This document shows positions 52,301 to 60,856 of a DNA stretch of 64,000 bases, one piece after another. The stretch lies in NCBI GenBank assembly GCA_963977005.1, contig CAXBMQ010000001.1, positions 248,001 through 312,000 on the forward strand, written 5' to 3'. The notes below the pieces were generated by a model, which ran no database searches, was not told the origin of the DNA, and saw only the letters and a program-made list of their open reading frames with translations. Made by a program: the position numbers and the translations under genes. The DNA is from CAXBCP01 sp963977005. GTDB taxonomy: Bacteria; Pseudomonadota; Alphaproteobacteria; MPNO01; UBA830. How positions within the stretch are numbered: the first letter of the stretch is position 1; the number at the start of each line of letters is the position of its first letter.

Positions 52301-54215
52301 GCAGACCGAGGACTTTACCGTTGTCGGGGTGGGAGACATGTCCGGCGACGTGTTCGGCAACGGCATGCTGCTGTCCAAGCACATCAAACTGATCGGCGCC
52401 TTCAATCACATGCACATCTTTATCGATCCGGACCCCGATCCGGCGTCGAGCTGGAAGGAACGGAACCGGCTGTTCAGGATGGGCCGGTCGTCCTGGTCGG
52501 ATTACGACACGAAGCTGATTTCCAAGGGTGGCGGAATTTTCGAGCGGTCTGCCAAGTCGATCAAGTTGACACCTCAGATCGCCGATTTGTACGGACTGGA
52601 CGGCAAGGAAACCATTTCACCCAACGACCTGATCCGCGCGATCCTTCTGTCGGATGCCGACCTGATGTGGTTCGGCGGCATCGGGACATACGTAAAATCG
52701 TCCGACGAGCCGCATTCTGCGGCGGGCGACCGCGTCAACGACCCCCTGCGGGTCAACGGGCGTGAATTGAACTGCAAGGTCATCGGCGAAGGGGCCAACC
52801 TCGGGATCACCCAGCTCGGCCGCATCGAGTTCGCACTGCGCGGTGGCCGGGTAAATCCCGATTTTATCGACAATTCGGCGGGCGTCGCGTCCTCGGATCA
52901 TGAGGTGAACATCAAGATCCTGCTTGGCGAGGTGATCGCCGACGGCAAACTGGACCTGCCGGCGCGGAACAAGCTCCTTGTCAAGATGACCAAGGACGTT
53001 GCCGCCCATGTGCTGATGGACAATTACCGCCAGAGCATGGCGCTTACCCATGCCGAGGCGCGGGCGGGCGAAACGGTCGGCGAAGCGGCGCGATTTATCC
53101 GGGCACTGGAACGGTCCGGCGAACTGGACCGTTCGGTCGAATTTCTGCCGGATGACGAGGAACTCGAAGAGCGCAAAATGCGGAAGCAGGGGCTGACACG
53201 GCCCGAACTGGCCGTGTTGCTGGCCTATGCCAAGATGACGCTGTACGAAGACATCCTTGCGAGCGACGTACCCGACGACCCCTGGCTGGTGAGGGATATC
53301 GGACTCTATTTCCCGCCCTTGCTGGCGGAAAAATACAGCGCCTATCTCGAGCGCCACCCGCTGCGCCGCGAAATCAGCGCGACCTACATCACCAATAGCC
53401 TGGTTAACCGCGCGGGGCCCACATTTATCACCGACCTTGAAGATATCACCGGTGCCAGCCCGGCACGGATCGCCCGCGCCTATCTGATATGCCGGCGTGT
53501 TTTCGGGCTGCCGCAATACTGGGCAGCGATCGAAGCGCTCGATAACGTGATCCCGGCCGACGTCCAGACGACGCTGAACCTGGACATCCTCGATCTGACG
53601 AAACGGGGGACGATCTGGTTTATTGAAAAATCGGGGCGCGCCCTCGATGTATCGGATTCGGTACAAGCGTTCGAACCCGGTATCGCGGAACTCGCCCAGT
53701 CGCTCGGCTCCTATCTGTCCGAAGAGCTGTCCGCCAGCGTGAATGCCAACACGGCCCGTTACGAAGAACACAACGTGCCGCCCAAACTTGCCCGCGGCGT
53801 CGCCCACCTGGAGGTCCTGTTCGCCGGCTGCGACATCGTCCGCATCGCCCAGCGCGTCGGCGAAAGCGTCGGCGACAGCGCAAAAGTCTATTATGCAATC
53901 GGCGCGCGGTTCGGGTTCGACTGGCTGCGCGAAACAGCCCGCAGGATCAGTTCGGAAAACGAATGGCAGACCATGGCCGTCTCGGCGATGGTGGACGAGC
54001 TGTACGACCAGCAGGCCAATCTTACCGGCCGTATCATCGATACCGCGGGCGGTGCGGCGGCGATCGATGCGGTCATGGAAGCCTGGGAAGAATCACGCGA
54101 GCACGATGTTTCCCGCGTCAATCAGACCCTGCACGATCTGCGGCGGGCCGACGTTATCGACCTCGCCATGCTGTCGGTCGCGACACGTCATATCAGGGCC
54201 CTGATCGAAGGGTAA
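49377..54215 (+). CDS. NAD-specific glutamate dehydrogenase (180-kDa class)
   Basis: 1612-residue enzyme converting glutamate to 2-oxoglutarate and ammonia with NAD, mainly catabolic. The long N-terminal region carries ACT-like regulatory domains; the catalytic core has PVGAKGGFVLKQPP with Lys850, the dinucleotide region DFTVVGVGDMSGDVFGNGML, VVAADKGTATFSDLANG and FNHMHIFIDPDPDPASSW; a long helical C-terminus follows. Length and motifs match the large GDH of alphaproteobacteria and actinobacteria. The start follows an AT-rich 175-base promoter region (49202-49376). No truncation or frameshift. Confidence 0.96.
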   Translation: MSNKNDRNKQELVDRIVRKTRRGAGKQSGDVERFTRQFFANVSPQDCAETGDDCLRGAVSSLWKFAQTRKPGKIKIRVFNPESKKDGWACGHTVVEIVNDDMPFLVDSVTAELNQQGLTVHLIIHPVIRMKRSAAGKLTSVADNDESPEAAAESVMHLQITEQTDTGMLRELAKSLEKVLKDVRAAVEDWRPMRVRIADVIAELDSTSPLASVPKDEIDESAAFLRWLDDNNFTFLGYRDYACKGGTKRQTLSIVPRSGLGLLRDNKVTVIEGIADGAVLPPDLAAFMKRSALVLINKANQRSTIHRGVHLDTIMVKKFDARGNTVGQRLFVGLFTSTVYTQQVQSIPVIRRKVRQVVDDSGHSPNGHDGKALIHILETLPRDELFQIGTAELRDMATGILHLQERQKVAMFVRRDPFGRYVSCLVYVPRERYTTRLRRQLQDVLSAGFGGSVTAFYTQLSDEVLARLHFIVKTEPGKAFPKKIADIEADVVETARDWADDLAHALAEAHGENTGVATFERFHNAFPAIYRDRTSPTGAVADIAKINEVSETGNIAMDLFRTNGDTKTSVRFKIFNKDAAVPLSDALPMLENMGLRVIDEIPHEIRDDQDRCVWIHDFGMVTRDGSDIDVDGIKEAFEETFERVWRNEVEDDGFNAMVASSGLTWRQIIILRAYSKYLRQAGIPFSETYMIETLSRNAGITRDVISLFEEFFDPERQSKKSAVTRLQKRIAAALDNVKNLDEDRILRRFVNLVDSTLRTNFYQTDENDHRKSYVSFKFDSANIDDLPLPRPMREIFVYSPRMEGVHLRGGKVARGGIRWSDRREDFRTEILGLMKAQMTKNAVIVPVGAKGGFVLKQPPVSGGREALQEEGIACYKLLIGGMLDITDNIKGGKVVPPRQVVRRDDDDPYLVVAADKGTATFSDLANGVARDYGFWLDDAFASGGSAGYDHKKMGITARGAWESVKRHFREMGINTQTEDFTVVGVGDMSGDVFGNGMLLSKHIKLIGAFNHMHIFIDPDPDPASSWKERNRLFRMGRSSWSDYDTKLISKGGGIFERSAKSIKLTPQIADLYGLDGKETISPNDLIRAILLSDADLMWFGGIGTYVKSSDEPHSAAGDRVNDPLRVNGRELNCKVIGEGANLGITQLGRIEFALRGGRVNPDFIDNSAGVASSDHEVNIKILLGEVIADGKLDLPARNKLLVKMTKDVAAHVLMDNYRQSMALTHAEARAGETVGEAARFIRALERSGELDRSVEFLPDDEELEERKMRKQGLTRPELAVLLAYAKMTLYEDILASDVPDDPWLVRDIGLYFPPLLAEKYSAYLERHPLRREISATYITNSLVNRAGPTFITDLEDITGASPARIARAYLICRRVFGLPQYWAAIEALDNVIPADVQTTLNLDILDLTKRGTIWFIEKSGRALDVSDSVQAFEPGIAELAQSLGSYLSEELSASVNANTARYEEHNVPPKLARGVAHLEVLFAGCDIVRIAQRVGESVGDSAKVYYAIGARFGFDWLRETARRISSENEWQTMAVSAMVDELYDQQANLTGRIIDTAGGAAAIDAVMEAWEESREHDVSRVNQTLHDLRRADVIDLAMLSVATRHIRALIEG

Positions 54216-54253
54216 CCTGCAATGGCCTGTCCGGGCCTGCGCCGGATGCCGAT

Positions 54254-54269
54254 CCGGGGCTAACCCCGG
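54254..54269. repeat. Small hairpin between convergent GDH and cupin genes
   Basis: CCGGGG-CTAA-CCCCGG spans the cupin stop codon, 39 bases past the GDH stop. No T-run, so at most a weak terminator for either gene. Confidence 0.35.
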
Positions 54270-54808
54270 TCGGCGCTCTCGGCCCGGATCGTTTTGACGG
54301 TTTTGTGCTTCAGGTTATAGGCCTTGCGATCGATCCCATCGAGATCGACCCCGGTGACGCGCACGAAACGCGCATTGTCTGGATATTCGATCGAATGGAT
54401 CTGGCCGACATCGAACAGCCCGACCTGTCCCGGATCGAGCCTGTACTGTTTGGTCTCTTTCATCTCGATCGCTTCGTCGTCGGAGCCGTCATCGACCCGG
54501 TCCCATTCGGTCATCACCGTATGTTCGGTCGCCTGACCGTAAATCGCCCATGAAGCCCCGTGATCGTGCGGCGGCGAGGTGTGCCCTTCGCCCATCACAT
54601 GGGACAGGACGACCGCCCCCGTCGTCGGGTCTTCATTCAGCTTGTAGACGCCGGGTTTCTTCTCCGGACCGCAGAATTGCGACACAAATGTCTCGTTGGC
54701 GAGGAGTTTTTCCATCTTCGCACGTACTTTTTCCCGTCCGGCGGAATTGTTTTCGTCGACCAGTATCTGGTGAATTTCGGCACAAAAGTCCTGCAGCGTA
54801 TAGCTCAT
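54260..54808 (-). CDS. Cysteine dioxygenase-type cupin protein
   Basis: 182-residue iron(II) cupin. Seen: the first cupin motif SPPHDHGASWAIYGQATEHTVM with two metal histidines, and the second-motif histidine in GQIHSIEYPDN. The N-terminal YTLQDFCAEIHQILVDENNSAGREKVRAKMEKLL matches bacterial thiol dioxygenases. It may oxidise cysteine or 3-mercaptopropionate; the sequence alone does not separate them. Start ATG at 54808 after AAGGGAAC; an open frame to 56272 is antisense to the MFS gene and is rejected. Confidence 0.8.
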   Translation of the reverse strand: MSYTLQDFCAEIHQILVDENNSAGREKVRAKMEKLLANETFVSQFCGPEKKPGVYKLNEDPTTGAVVLSHVMGEGHTSPPHDHGASWAIYGQATEHTVMTEWDRVDDGSDDEAIEMKETKQYRLDPGQVGLFDVGQIHSIEYPDNARFVRVTGVDLDGIDRKAYNLKHKTVKTIRAESADRG

Positions 54809-54919
54809 CACGATGTTCCCTTCGGTTCGCATTGGCCCGATCATACCCGGATCGAAAAACTTGCGGAACCCGGGCTGTACCGGGGTTCGCGAACGTATCC
54901 GGAATGCTAGGTTGATATC

Positions 54920-56197
54920 ATGAACCTGCCCGACCCCGCCTCCGTCAGTCTGCGCCGCGCCAGAATCGCCTGGTGCGTCTACGACTGGGCGAGCTCCGCA
55001 TTTCCCACCGTTATCGTCACGTTTGTTTTCGCCGCCTATTTCACCACGGCGGTCGCCGCCGACAAAGCCGCGGGCACCGCGCAATGGAGCCGCGCGCTGG
55101 CAATTTCGGGTATCGTTATCGCCCTGCTCAGCCCGGTTCTCGGCGCCATCGCCGACCGGTCGGGGCGCCGCAAGCCCTGGCTCGCCGGATGCACGCTTAT
55201 CACCGTCCTCGGTGCAGGATTGCTCTGGTACGCGCAGCCCGATGCGGATTACGTCGTCTACGCGCTGGTTTGTTTTGTACTGGCCAATATCGCCTTCGAG
55301 ATCGGCCAGGTTTTCTATAACGCCATGCTGCCGACGATTGTCCCGATGGAACGTATGGGCCGGCTGTCCGGATGGGGGTGGGGCCTGGGCTATGCCGGCG
55401 GGCTCTCCTGTCTGGTCGTTGCTTTGTTCGCCTTCGTCCAGGGGAATCCTCCGGTTTTCGGCCTCGACAGGGACACCGCGGAACACGTACGCGTGGTCGG
55501 GCCGATGGTGGCGATCTGGTTTGCGGTTTTCTGCATTCCGCTGTTTCTTTTTGTTCCCGATGCGCCCCGGTCCGGGCTGCCGCCACGGACGGCCGCACGT
55601 GAGGGTGTGACCACGCTGATTGCAACGCTGAAAAGCGTCCGCCGGTACCGCGAAGTGGCGTGGTTCCTTCTGGCCCGCGTTTTTTACGTCGACGGCATGA
55701 ACACCATGTTCGCATTCGGCGGGATCTACGCCGCCGGCACCTTCGGCATGACGGTCGCCGAAGTCATCCAGTTCGGCATCGCGCTTAATATCACCGCCGG
55801 CCTCGGTGCCGCCGCCTTTGCCTGGATCGACGACCGGATCGGGGCGAAAAAAACCATCCTGATCGCCCTCTGCGGGCTGATCGCCTTCGGGATCCCGCTG
55901 TTGCTGGTCGAATCGAAAATGTGGTTCTGGATCGTCGGTCTGCCGCTGGGCATTTTCATGGGGCCTGCCCAGGCGGCCAGCCGCTCGCTGATGGCCCGGC
56001 TGGCGCCGGCCGACCTCCGCACCGAGATGTTTGGCCTGTTTGCGTTCTCCGGCAAGGCCACCGCCTTCTTGGGGCCGGCAATACTCGGCGCCGTCACCGT
56101 CGCACTGGACTCGCAACGCGCCGGAATGGCGACCATTGTCGTGTTCCTGACGATCGGGCTCGCGATCCTGGTCTGGAAAGTCCGCGAGCCCGCCTGA
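54920..56197 (+). CDS. MFS transporter, UMF1/Atg22-like family
   Basis: 425 residues with 12 predicted helices. The opening ARIAWCVYDWASSAFPTVIVTFVFAAYF is diagnostic of the Atg22/UMF1 group, with GAIADRSGRRKPWLAG (MFS loop 2-3) and GPAQAASRSLMARLAPADLRTEMFGLFAFSGKATAFLGP near the end. Fungal relatives export amino acids from the vacuole; the bacterial substrate is unknown. It starts 111 bases from the divergent cupin gene and its stop is 10 bases from that of purH. Confidence 0.9.
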   Translation: MNLPDPASVSLRRARIAWCVYDWASSAFPTVIVTFVFAAYFTTAVAADKAAGTAQWSRALAISGIVIALLSPVLGAIADRSGRRKPWLAGCTLITVLGAGLLWYAQPDADYVVYALVCFVLANIAFEIGQVFYNAMLPTIVPMERMGRLSGWGWGLGYAGGLSCLVVALFAFVQGNPPVFGLDRDTAEHVRVVGPMVAIWFAVFCIPLFLFVPDAPRSGLPPRTAAREGVTTLIATLKSVRRYREVAWFLLARVFYVDGMNTMFAFGGIYAAGTFGMTVAEVIQFGIALNITAGLGAAAFAWIDDRIGAKKTILIALCGLIAFGIPLLLVESKMWFWIVGLPLGIFMGPAQAASRSLMARLAPADLRTEMFGLFAFSGKATAFLGPAILGAVTVALDSQRAGMATIVVFLTIGLAILVWKVREPA

Positions 56198-56207
56198 AAT
56201 TCGGCAC

Positions 56208-57791
56208 TCAGTGCCGGAAGTGGCGCATGCCGGTAAAGACCATGGCCAGGCCCGCCTCGTCGGCGGCGGCAATCACCTCCTCGTCGCGGATCGAGCCGCC
56301 CGGCTGGATCACGGCCGTCGCCCCCGCATCCGCGGCGGCCAGAAGACCGTCGGCGAACGGGAAAAACGCGTCCGATGCAACAACCGATCCTTTGACCAGC
56401 GGGTCGGATGCGCCCGCCGCCTCGGCCGCGTCTTCCGATTTACGGGCAGCAATCCGAGAAGAATCGACCCTGCTCATCTGCCCGGCACCGATCCCGACGG
56501 TCGCGCCGTCTTTGGCGTAGACAATGGCATTCGATTTCACGTGCTTGCAGACGGCGAAGGCAAACAGCATATCGTCGATTTCCTGCTCTGTCGGTTCGCG
56601 CTTCGTCACGATTTTCAGATCGTCGTGGCCGATACGTCCCGAATCGCGGTCCTGCAGCAGGAAACCGCCGGACAGCAGCTTGGTCATCAGGCCGGCCGCC
56701 GCGGGATCGGGCATACCGCCGGTCTCCAGCACGCGCAGGTTCTTTTTGCCGGCAAAAACCTCGCGGGCCTCCGCCGTGATCTCCGGCGCGATGACGACTT
56801 CGAGGAAAATATCCTTCATCGCCTCCGCGGCCGCGCCATCGAGCGCCCGGTTCACGGCAATGATGCCGCCGAACGCGCTGACCGGATCGCATTTGAGCGC
56901 CTTGGCATAGGCATCGGCCAGCGTGTCGCCAAGCGCCACGCCGCAGGGGTTGGCATGCTTGATAATGGCCATCGCCGGCGTCGCAAATTCGGCGGCGAGT
57001 TCGAACGCCGCATCGGTATCGTTGAGATTGTTGTAGCTAAGCTCCTTCCCCTGGATCTGGGTCGCCGTCGCAACACCCGGCCGGTTGTCGCCGGTGGCGT
57101 AGAAGGCCGCATTCTGATGCGGGTTTTCGCCGTAGCGCAGGCTTTGTACGCGGGTGCCCGACAGCGAAAACCGGCGCGGGAACGGATCGTTATTCTGTTC
57201 GGCGAACCACCGGCCGATCGCTGAATCATAGGCCGCGGTGCGCGCATAGGCGGTGCCGGCTAGCCGCCGGCGCAGATCGAGGCCGGTCGCCCCGTCATTG
57301 GCTTTCATGTCGTCGATGACGGCGGCGTAGTCTTCGGCATCGGTGACGATGGTGACGCTTTCGTGGTTCTTGGCAGCGGACCGGATCATTGCCGGGCCAC
57401 CGATATCGATATTCTCGACACAGGTTTCGTAGTCAGCCCCGGCGGCGACGGTCGCTTCGAACGGGTACAGGTTGACCACGATAAGATCGATCGGCGCGAT
57501 ATCGTGTTCCGCCATCGCGGCGAGGTGCCCCGCATCGCTTCGCCGGGCGAGGATACCGCCGTGGACGGTCGGATGCAGGGTCTTGACCCTGCCATCCATC
57601 ATCTCGGGGAAGCCGGTGTGGTCGGCAACGTCTTTTACCTCGAGACCGGCATCGCGCATCGCCTTCGCGGTGCCGCCGGTCGAAAGAAGTTCGACCCCGT
57701 GCCCGGCGAGAAACGTGGCAAATTCCACGAGGCCGGATTTGTCGGATACGGATATCAGAGCCCGCCGGATGGCGGTGGAATTGTCGGTCAT
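56208..57791 (-). CDS. purH: Bifunctional AICAR transformylase/IMP cyclohydrolase
   Basis: 527 residues catalysing the last two steps of IMP synthesis. N-terminal MGS-like cyclohydrolase domain (RALISVSDKSGLVEFATFLAGHGVELLSTGGTAKAM), followed by the formyltransferase domain with the catalytic Lys-His in AIIKHANPCGVA, and SNAIVYAKDGATVGIGAGQMSRVDS near the C-terminus. Full length. It follows the polysaccharide dehydratase gene by 27 bases on the same strand, so shared transcription is possible but functionally unrelated. Confidence 0.96.
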   Translation of the reverse strand: MTDNSTAIRRALISVSDKSGLVEFATFLAGHGVELLSTGGTAKAMRDAGLEVKDVADHTGFPEMMDGRVKTLHPTVHGGILARRSDAGHLAAMAEHDIAPIDLIVVNLYPFEATVAAGADYETCVENIDIGGPAMIRSAAKNHESVTIVTDAEDYAAVIDDMKANDGATGLDLRRRLAGTAYARTAAYDSAIGRWFAEQNNDPFPRRFSLSGTRVQSLRYGENPHQNAAFYATGDNRPGVATATQIQGKELSYNNLNDTDAAFELAAEFATPAMAIIKHANPCGVALGDTLADAYAKALKCDPVSAFGGIIAVNRALDGAAAEAMKDIFLEVVIAPEITAEAREVFAGKKNLRVLETGGMPDPAAAGLMTKLLSGGFLLQDRDSGRIGHDDLKIVTKREPTEQEIDDMLFAFAVCKHVKSNAIVYAKDGATVGIGAGQMSRVDSSRIAARKSEDAAEAAGASDPLVKGSVVASDAFFPFADGLLAAADAGATAVIQPGGSIRDEEVIAAADEAGLAMVFTGMRHFRH

Positions 57792-57818
57792 CGAATAGCC
57801 TCCGTGGCGTCGCCGGTA

Positions 57819-59768
57819 CTAGCCGGATACCGCCTTTTGTGGGTTTTGGTCATCGGGAGATTGAAATTCAGGAACGAGACGCTGGACGATCGCGCGGGTC
57901 TCGGCTGCCTTGCCGTCATGGGCGGCCGCCGTCAGTTCGTCGATGGTCCGGCCAAGCAGGTCAAGATCTGCCGCCCGCGGGGCAGCAAGCAGGATACCGG
58001 GATGCGTCGTCGGGACGAGTTCCTCGGACGCGTGGAGAATTTCCTCGAAAAGTTTCTCGCCCGGCCTCGGCCCGGTGATTTCGATCCTGACGTCGATATC
58101 GGGCTGCATGCCCGCGAGCAGAATAATCTGGCGCGCAAGATCGATGATCTTCACCGGCTCGCCCATATCGAGCACGAATATCTTGCCCTGGTCCGAATTG
58201 TCGGCGACGCCCTGCACCGAAGCCTGCAGAACCAGTTCGACCGCCTCGCGGACGGTCATGAAATAGCGGGTCATGTCGGGATGTGTAACTGTCAGCGGGC
58301 CGCCCGCCGCAAGCTGGCGCTGAAACAATGGCACGACCGAACCCGTCGATCCCAGGACATTGCCGAACCGGACGGTCACGAAATGCGTCCGCTCCGCGCC
58401 GCGCGCCGCCTCTGCAAGATCGAGCGCCTGGCAATAGCTCTCGGCGACCCGCTTGGTCGCCCCCATCATGCTCGACGGGTTTACCGCCTTGTCGGTGGAG
58501 ATCAGTACCATGGCGCGGACGCCGTGCGCCCGGCAGGCATCGGCAACAACGCGGGTGCCGGCGACATTTGTCAGGGCGCCTTCGTCGGGGTGCATTTCGA
58601 CCATCGGCACATGCTTCAGCGCGGCCGCATGAAAAACCAGCTCGGGTCGTTCGACGGCGAACACCCGGTCGATCCGGTCGGTATCCCGGACATCCGCGAG
58701 GATTGCACGACGCACGATATCCGGCGCTTTTTCGCCGATTTCCATATCGATGGTGTAAAGCTGGTATTCGGAATTATCGAGAAGGACGATCGCCGCCGGC
58801 CTGAAGGCCGCGATCTGGCGGCACAGTTCGGAGCCGATCGTACCGCCCGCACCGGTCACCAGAACCCGGCGCCCGCCGATCAGAGCGGCCATGCTGTCGC
58901 GGTCGAGCGATGCCTGCGGGCGGCCAAGCAGATCTTCGATATTGATAGGCCGGATCTGAGGCGAGGCATCTATGTTTTCGCGAAAATCGTCGAGCTGCGG
59001 CATTCGGGCCAGCCCGATCCCGAGCTCTTCGGAAATCGAGAGCAGGCGCTGGATTTCCTCGCCTTCGATCCGCGATTTGGTGACGATCAGGCGCTGCGGG
59101 CGGCGGCCTTCGCGATCCATCCTCGCGACGATCGCCGGAATATCGTCGATATCGCCGAGAACCTGAACACCGTGAATATTATGACCGACGCGGCGGCCCT
59201 TTTCATCGACCAGCCCGACCGCATGCCAGGCGGACTGCCGCGCCCGGTTGATCGCCCGGATAAAGAGCTCCGCCGAATCGCCGGCCCCGATCAGCAGAAC
59301 GGGAATACGCCTTTCGCCGTCGCGCTCGGCAGCATCGTTGGCGCGGCGGTCCTTGAACAACCTGTACAGGAACCGGGGGCCGCCAAGCAGCGCAAGCAGA
59401 ACCAGCCAGTTGATCGGCAGGGTGGACCGGGGAATGAATTCGAGGCGCGAAACCAGAAACATCGCGGCCAGGAAAACCAGTACGACAACGGTCGCGGCCC
59501 GGATGATCGCCACGAGATCTTCGAGGGACGCATAGCGCCAGACACCGGCATAGAGCCGCATGCTCCAGAAAACCGCCGCGGCAATAATCGTGTAGATCGC
59601 GGTCGCCTGAACGACGAAGTCGGTGGCGAAGTAGTCGAAATCGCCGCCGACACGCAGATACAACGCCGCCACGAACGAAAGCGCCGCCACAGCAGTGTCA
59701 TGGGCGAACGCAATGCGCGCTCTTTTACCGCGCAGGGTGAAAGTCTTTAAATCGGGCAATGGGCGCAT
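57819..59768 (-). CDS. CapD/FlaA1/WbpM-like nucleotide-sugar 4,6-dehydratase
   Basis: 649-residue membrane-anchored dehydratase of polysaccharide synthesis. Four membrane helices (about residues 25-140), an N-terminal Rossmann-like domain (VLLIGAGDSAELFIRAI), then the catalytic SDR domain: VLVTGAGGTIGSELCRQI, ISTDKAVNPSSMMGATKRVAE. The usual YxxxK is MxxxK here, the standard substitution in this long family. Probable reaction: UDP-GlcNAc to a 4-keto-6-deoxy sugar for O-antigen or capsule. Start ATG at 59768 with an AGGA site. Confidence 0.92.
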   Translation of the reverse strand: MRPLPDLKTFTLRGKRARIAFAHDTAVAALSFVAALYLRVGGDFDYFATDFVVQATAIYTIIAAAVFWSMRLYAGVWRYASLEDLVAIIRAATVVVLVFLAAMFLVSRLEFIPRSTLPINWLVLLALLGGPRFLYRLFKDRRANDAAERDGERRIPVLLIGAGDSAELFIRAINRARQSAWHAVGLVDEKGRRVGHNIHGVQVLGDIDDIPAIVARMDREGRRPQRLIVTKSRIEGEEIQRLLSISEELGIGLARMPQLDDFRENIDASPQIRPINIEDLLGRPQASLDRDSMAALIGGRRVLVTGAGGTIGSELCRQIAAFRPAAIVLLDNSEYQLYTIDMEIGEKAPDIVRRAILADVRDTDRIDRVFAVERPELVFHAAALKHVPMVEMHPDEGALTNVAGTRVVADACRAHGVRAMVLISTDKAVNPSSMMGATKRVAESYCQALDLAEAARGAERTHFVTVRFGNVLGSTGSVVPLFQRQLAAGGPLTVTHPDMTRYFMTVREAVELVLQASVQGVADNSDQGKIFVLDMGEPVKIIDLARQIILLAGMQPDIDVRIEITGPRPGEKLFEEILHASEELVPTTHPGILLAAPRAADLDLLGRTIDELTAAAHDGKAAETRAIVQRLVPEFQSPDDQNPQKAVSG

Positions 59769-59874
59769 CGTCTGAAATCCTGCCGGACGATACCACAGCG
59801 CTGCCGACTCGCACACCTGCGCAGGTCACCGGGAGGCAACGGAAAATTACAGAGACGTTGGGTGGGGAGAAGAG

Positions 59875-60825
59875 CTAGCGGGTGGCGCGGTGCGCAGCGG
59901 CTGTTGCCGCAATCCCCTGAGCGGGACTAAAGGGGGGTGCCCAGCCGAATGCCCTGCGGAATCCCGCAGAATCGATCTGCAGGGAACCGCACAATCGCCG
60001 GACCGCTTGCCGTTTGCCGGCAAGGGAGGCGACCGACTGCAGCACCGAGGCGGGCACCGGCAGGCGCAGGGGATGCCGGTTCAGCGAATTTCGCAGGTGG
60101 CCGACAAGTGCTGCCGTCGACAGATCCTCGCCATCGCTCAACAGATAAGTGCCCGCCGGGTCGGGGCCGGCGCGAATAACGGTCTCGAGCGCGTGGGTAA
60201 GGTTACCAAGATACAGAAGGCTGCGGCGGTTCTCCGTGATGCCGTCGAGCGGCAACGGCAGCGCGGTGTCGCAAATCCGGATCAGCGCGGCAAAATTGGC
60301 GCGGACGCGCGGGCCGTAAACCAGCGGCACCCGCAAGGTTGTCACCGACATATCCGTTGTCCCGGCGATCTTCTCCAGGGCGTTTTCAGCCTCCAGCTTG
60401 GAGCGCCCGTAGGCATCTTCGGGCGACGGTCGATCGCCTTCCGAAAACGGCGTACCGGTGGTTTCCTCGCCGTTCACCTTTACCGAACTCAGGAAGAGGA
60501 AGCGCCCGACACCGGCATCTGCAGCTGCCTGCGCCAGGCGCCGGGTGATATCCGCGTTGGCCTGACGGAATGCCAGATCCGGGTCGATGGCGGTTTCGCG
60601 CATCATGTGCACCCGGGCGGCGAGATGGACCACGACGTCTGCACCTTTGACGACGTCGCTGAAGTCGGACTGCTGCGTCAGGTCGCCCGCGATTCGGGTT
60701 TCCATCCAGTTCCGGAGCGACGGCCGGTCGCGGTATACGCCGATGACCCGATGCCCGGACGCGCTCAAGCGGCGACAAAGCGCATCGCCAACAAACCCTC
60801 CAGCCCCGGTGACCAGGACTTTCAT
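59875..60825 (-). CDS. NAD-dependent epimerase/dehydratase (extended SDR)
   Basis: 316-residue GalE-like enzyme. Seen: VLVTGAGGFVGDALCRRL at the N-terminus, the FLFLSSVKVNGE serine segment, and the YGRSKLEAEN catalytic YxxxK. Members next to CapD-like genes reduce or epimerise 4-keto sugars (the WbpV/FnlB type). No transmembrane part. It starts 31 bases after the O-antigen ligase gene and ends 106 bases before the dehydratase gene start. Confidence 0.88.
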   Translation of the reverse strand: MKVLVTGAGGFVGDALCRRLSASGHRVIGVYRDRPSLRNWMETRIAGDLTQQSDFSDVVKGADVVVHLAARVHMMRETAIDPDLAFRQANADITRRLAQAAADAGVGRFLFLSSVKVNGEETTGTPFSEGDRPSPEDAYGRSKLEAENALEKIAGTTDMSVTTLRVPLVYGPRVRANFAALIRICDTALPLPLDGITENRRSLLYLGNLTHALETVIRAGPDPAGTYLLSDGEDLSTAALVGHLRNSLNRHPLRLPVPASVLQSVASLAGKRQAVRRLCGSLQIDSAGFRRAFGWAPPFSPAQGIAATAAAHRATR

Positions 60826-60856
60826 CGGCCCGCTGCGTTGCCGGACGCGTATCGCA

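Noticed and set aside
54260..56272. Long minus-strand frame that would fuse 488 residues to the cupin
   Set aside because: The extra part is antisense to the MFS gene and has biased composition; the cupin has its own start and ribosome site at 54808.
57363..59750. 795-codon plus-strand frame across purH and the CapD-like gene
   Set aside because: It runs over two well-recognised genes on the opposite strand and has no family motif or ribosome site.
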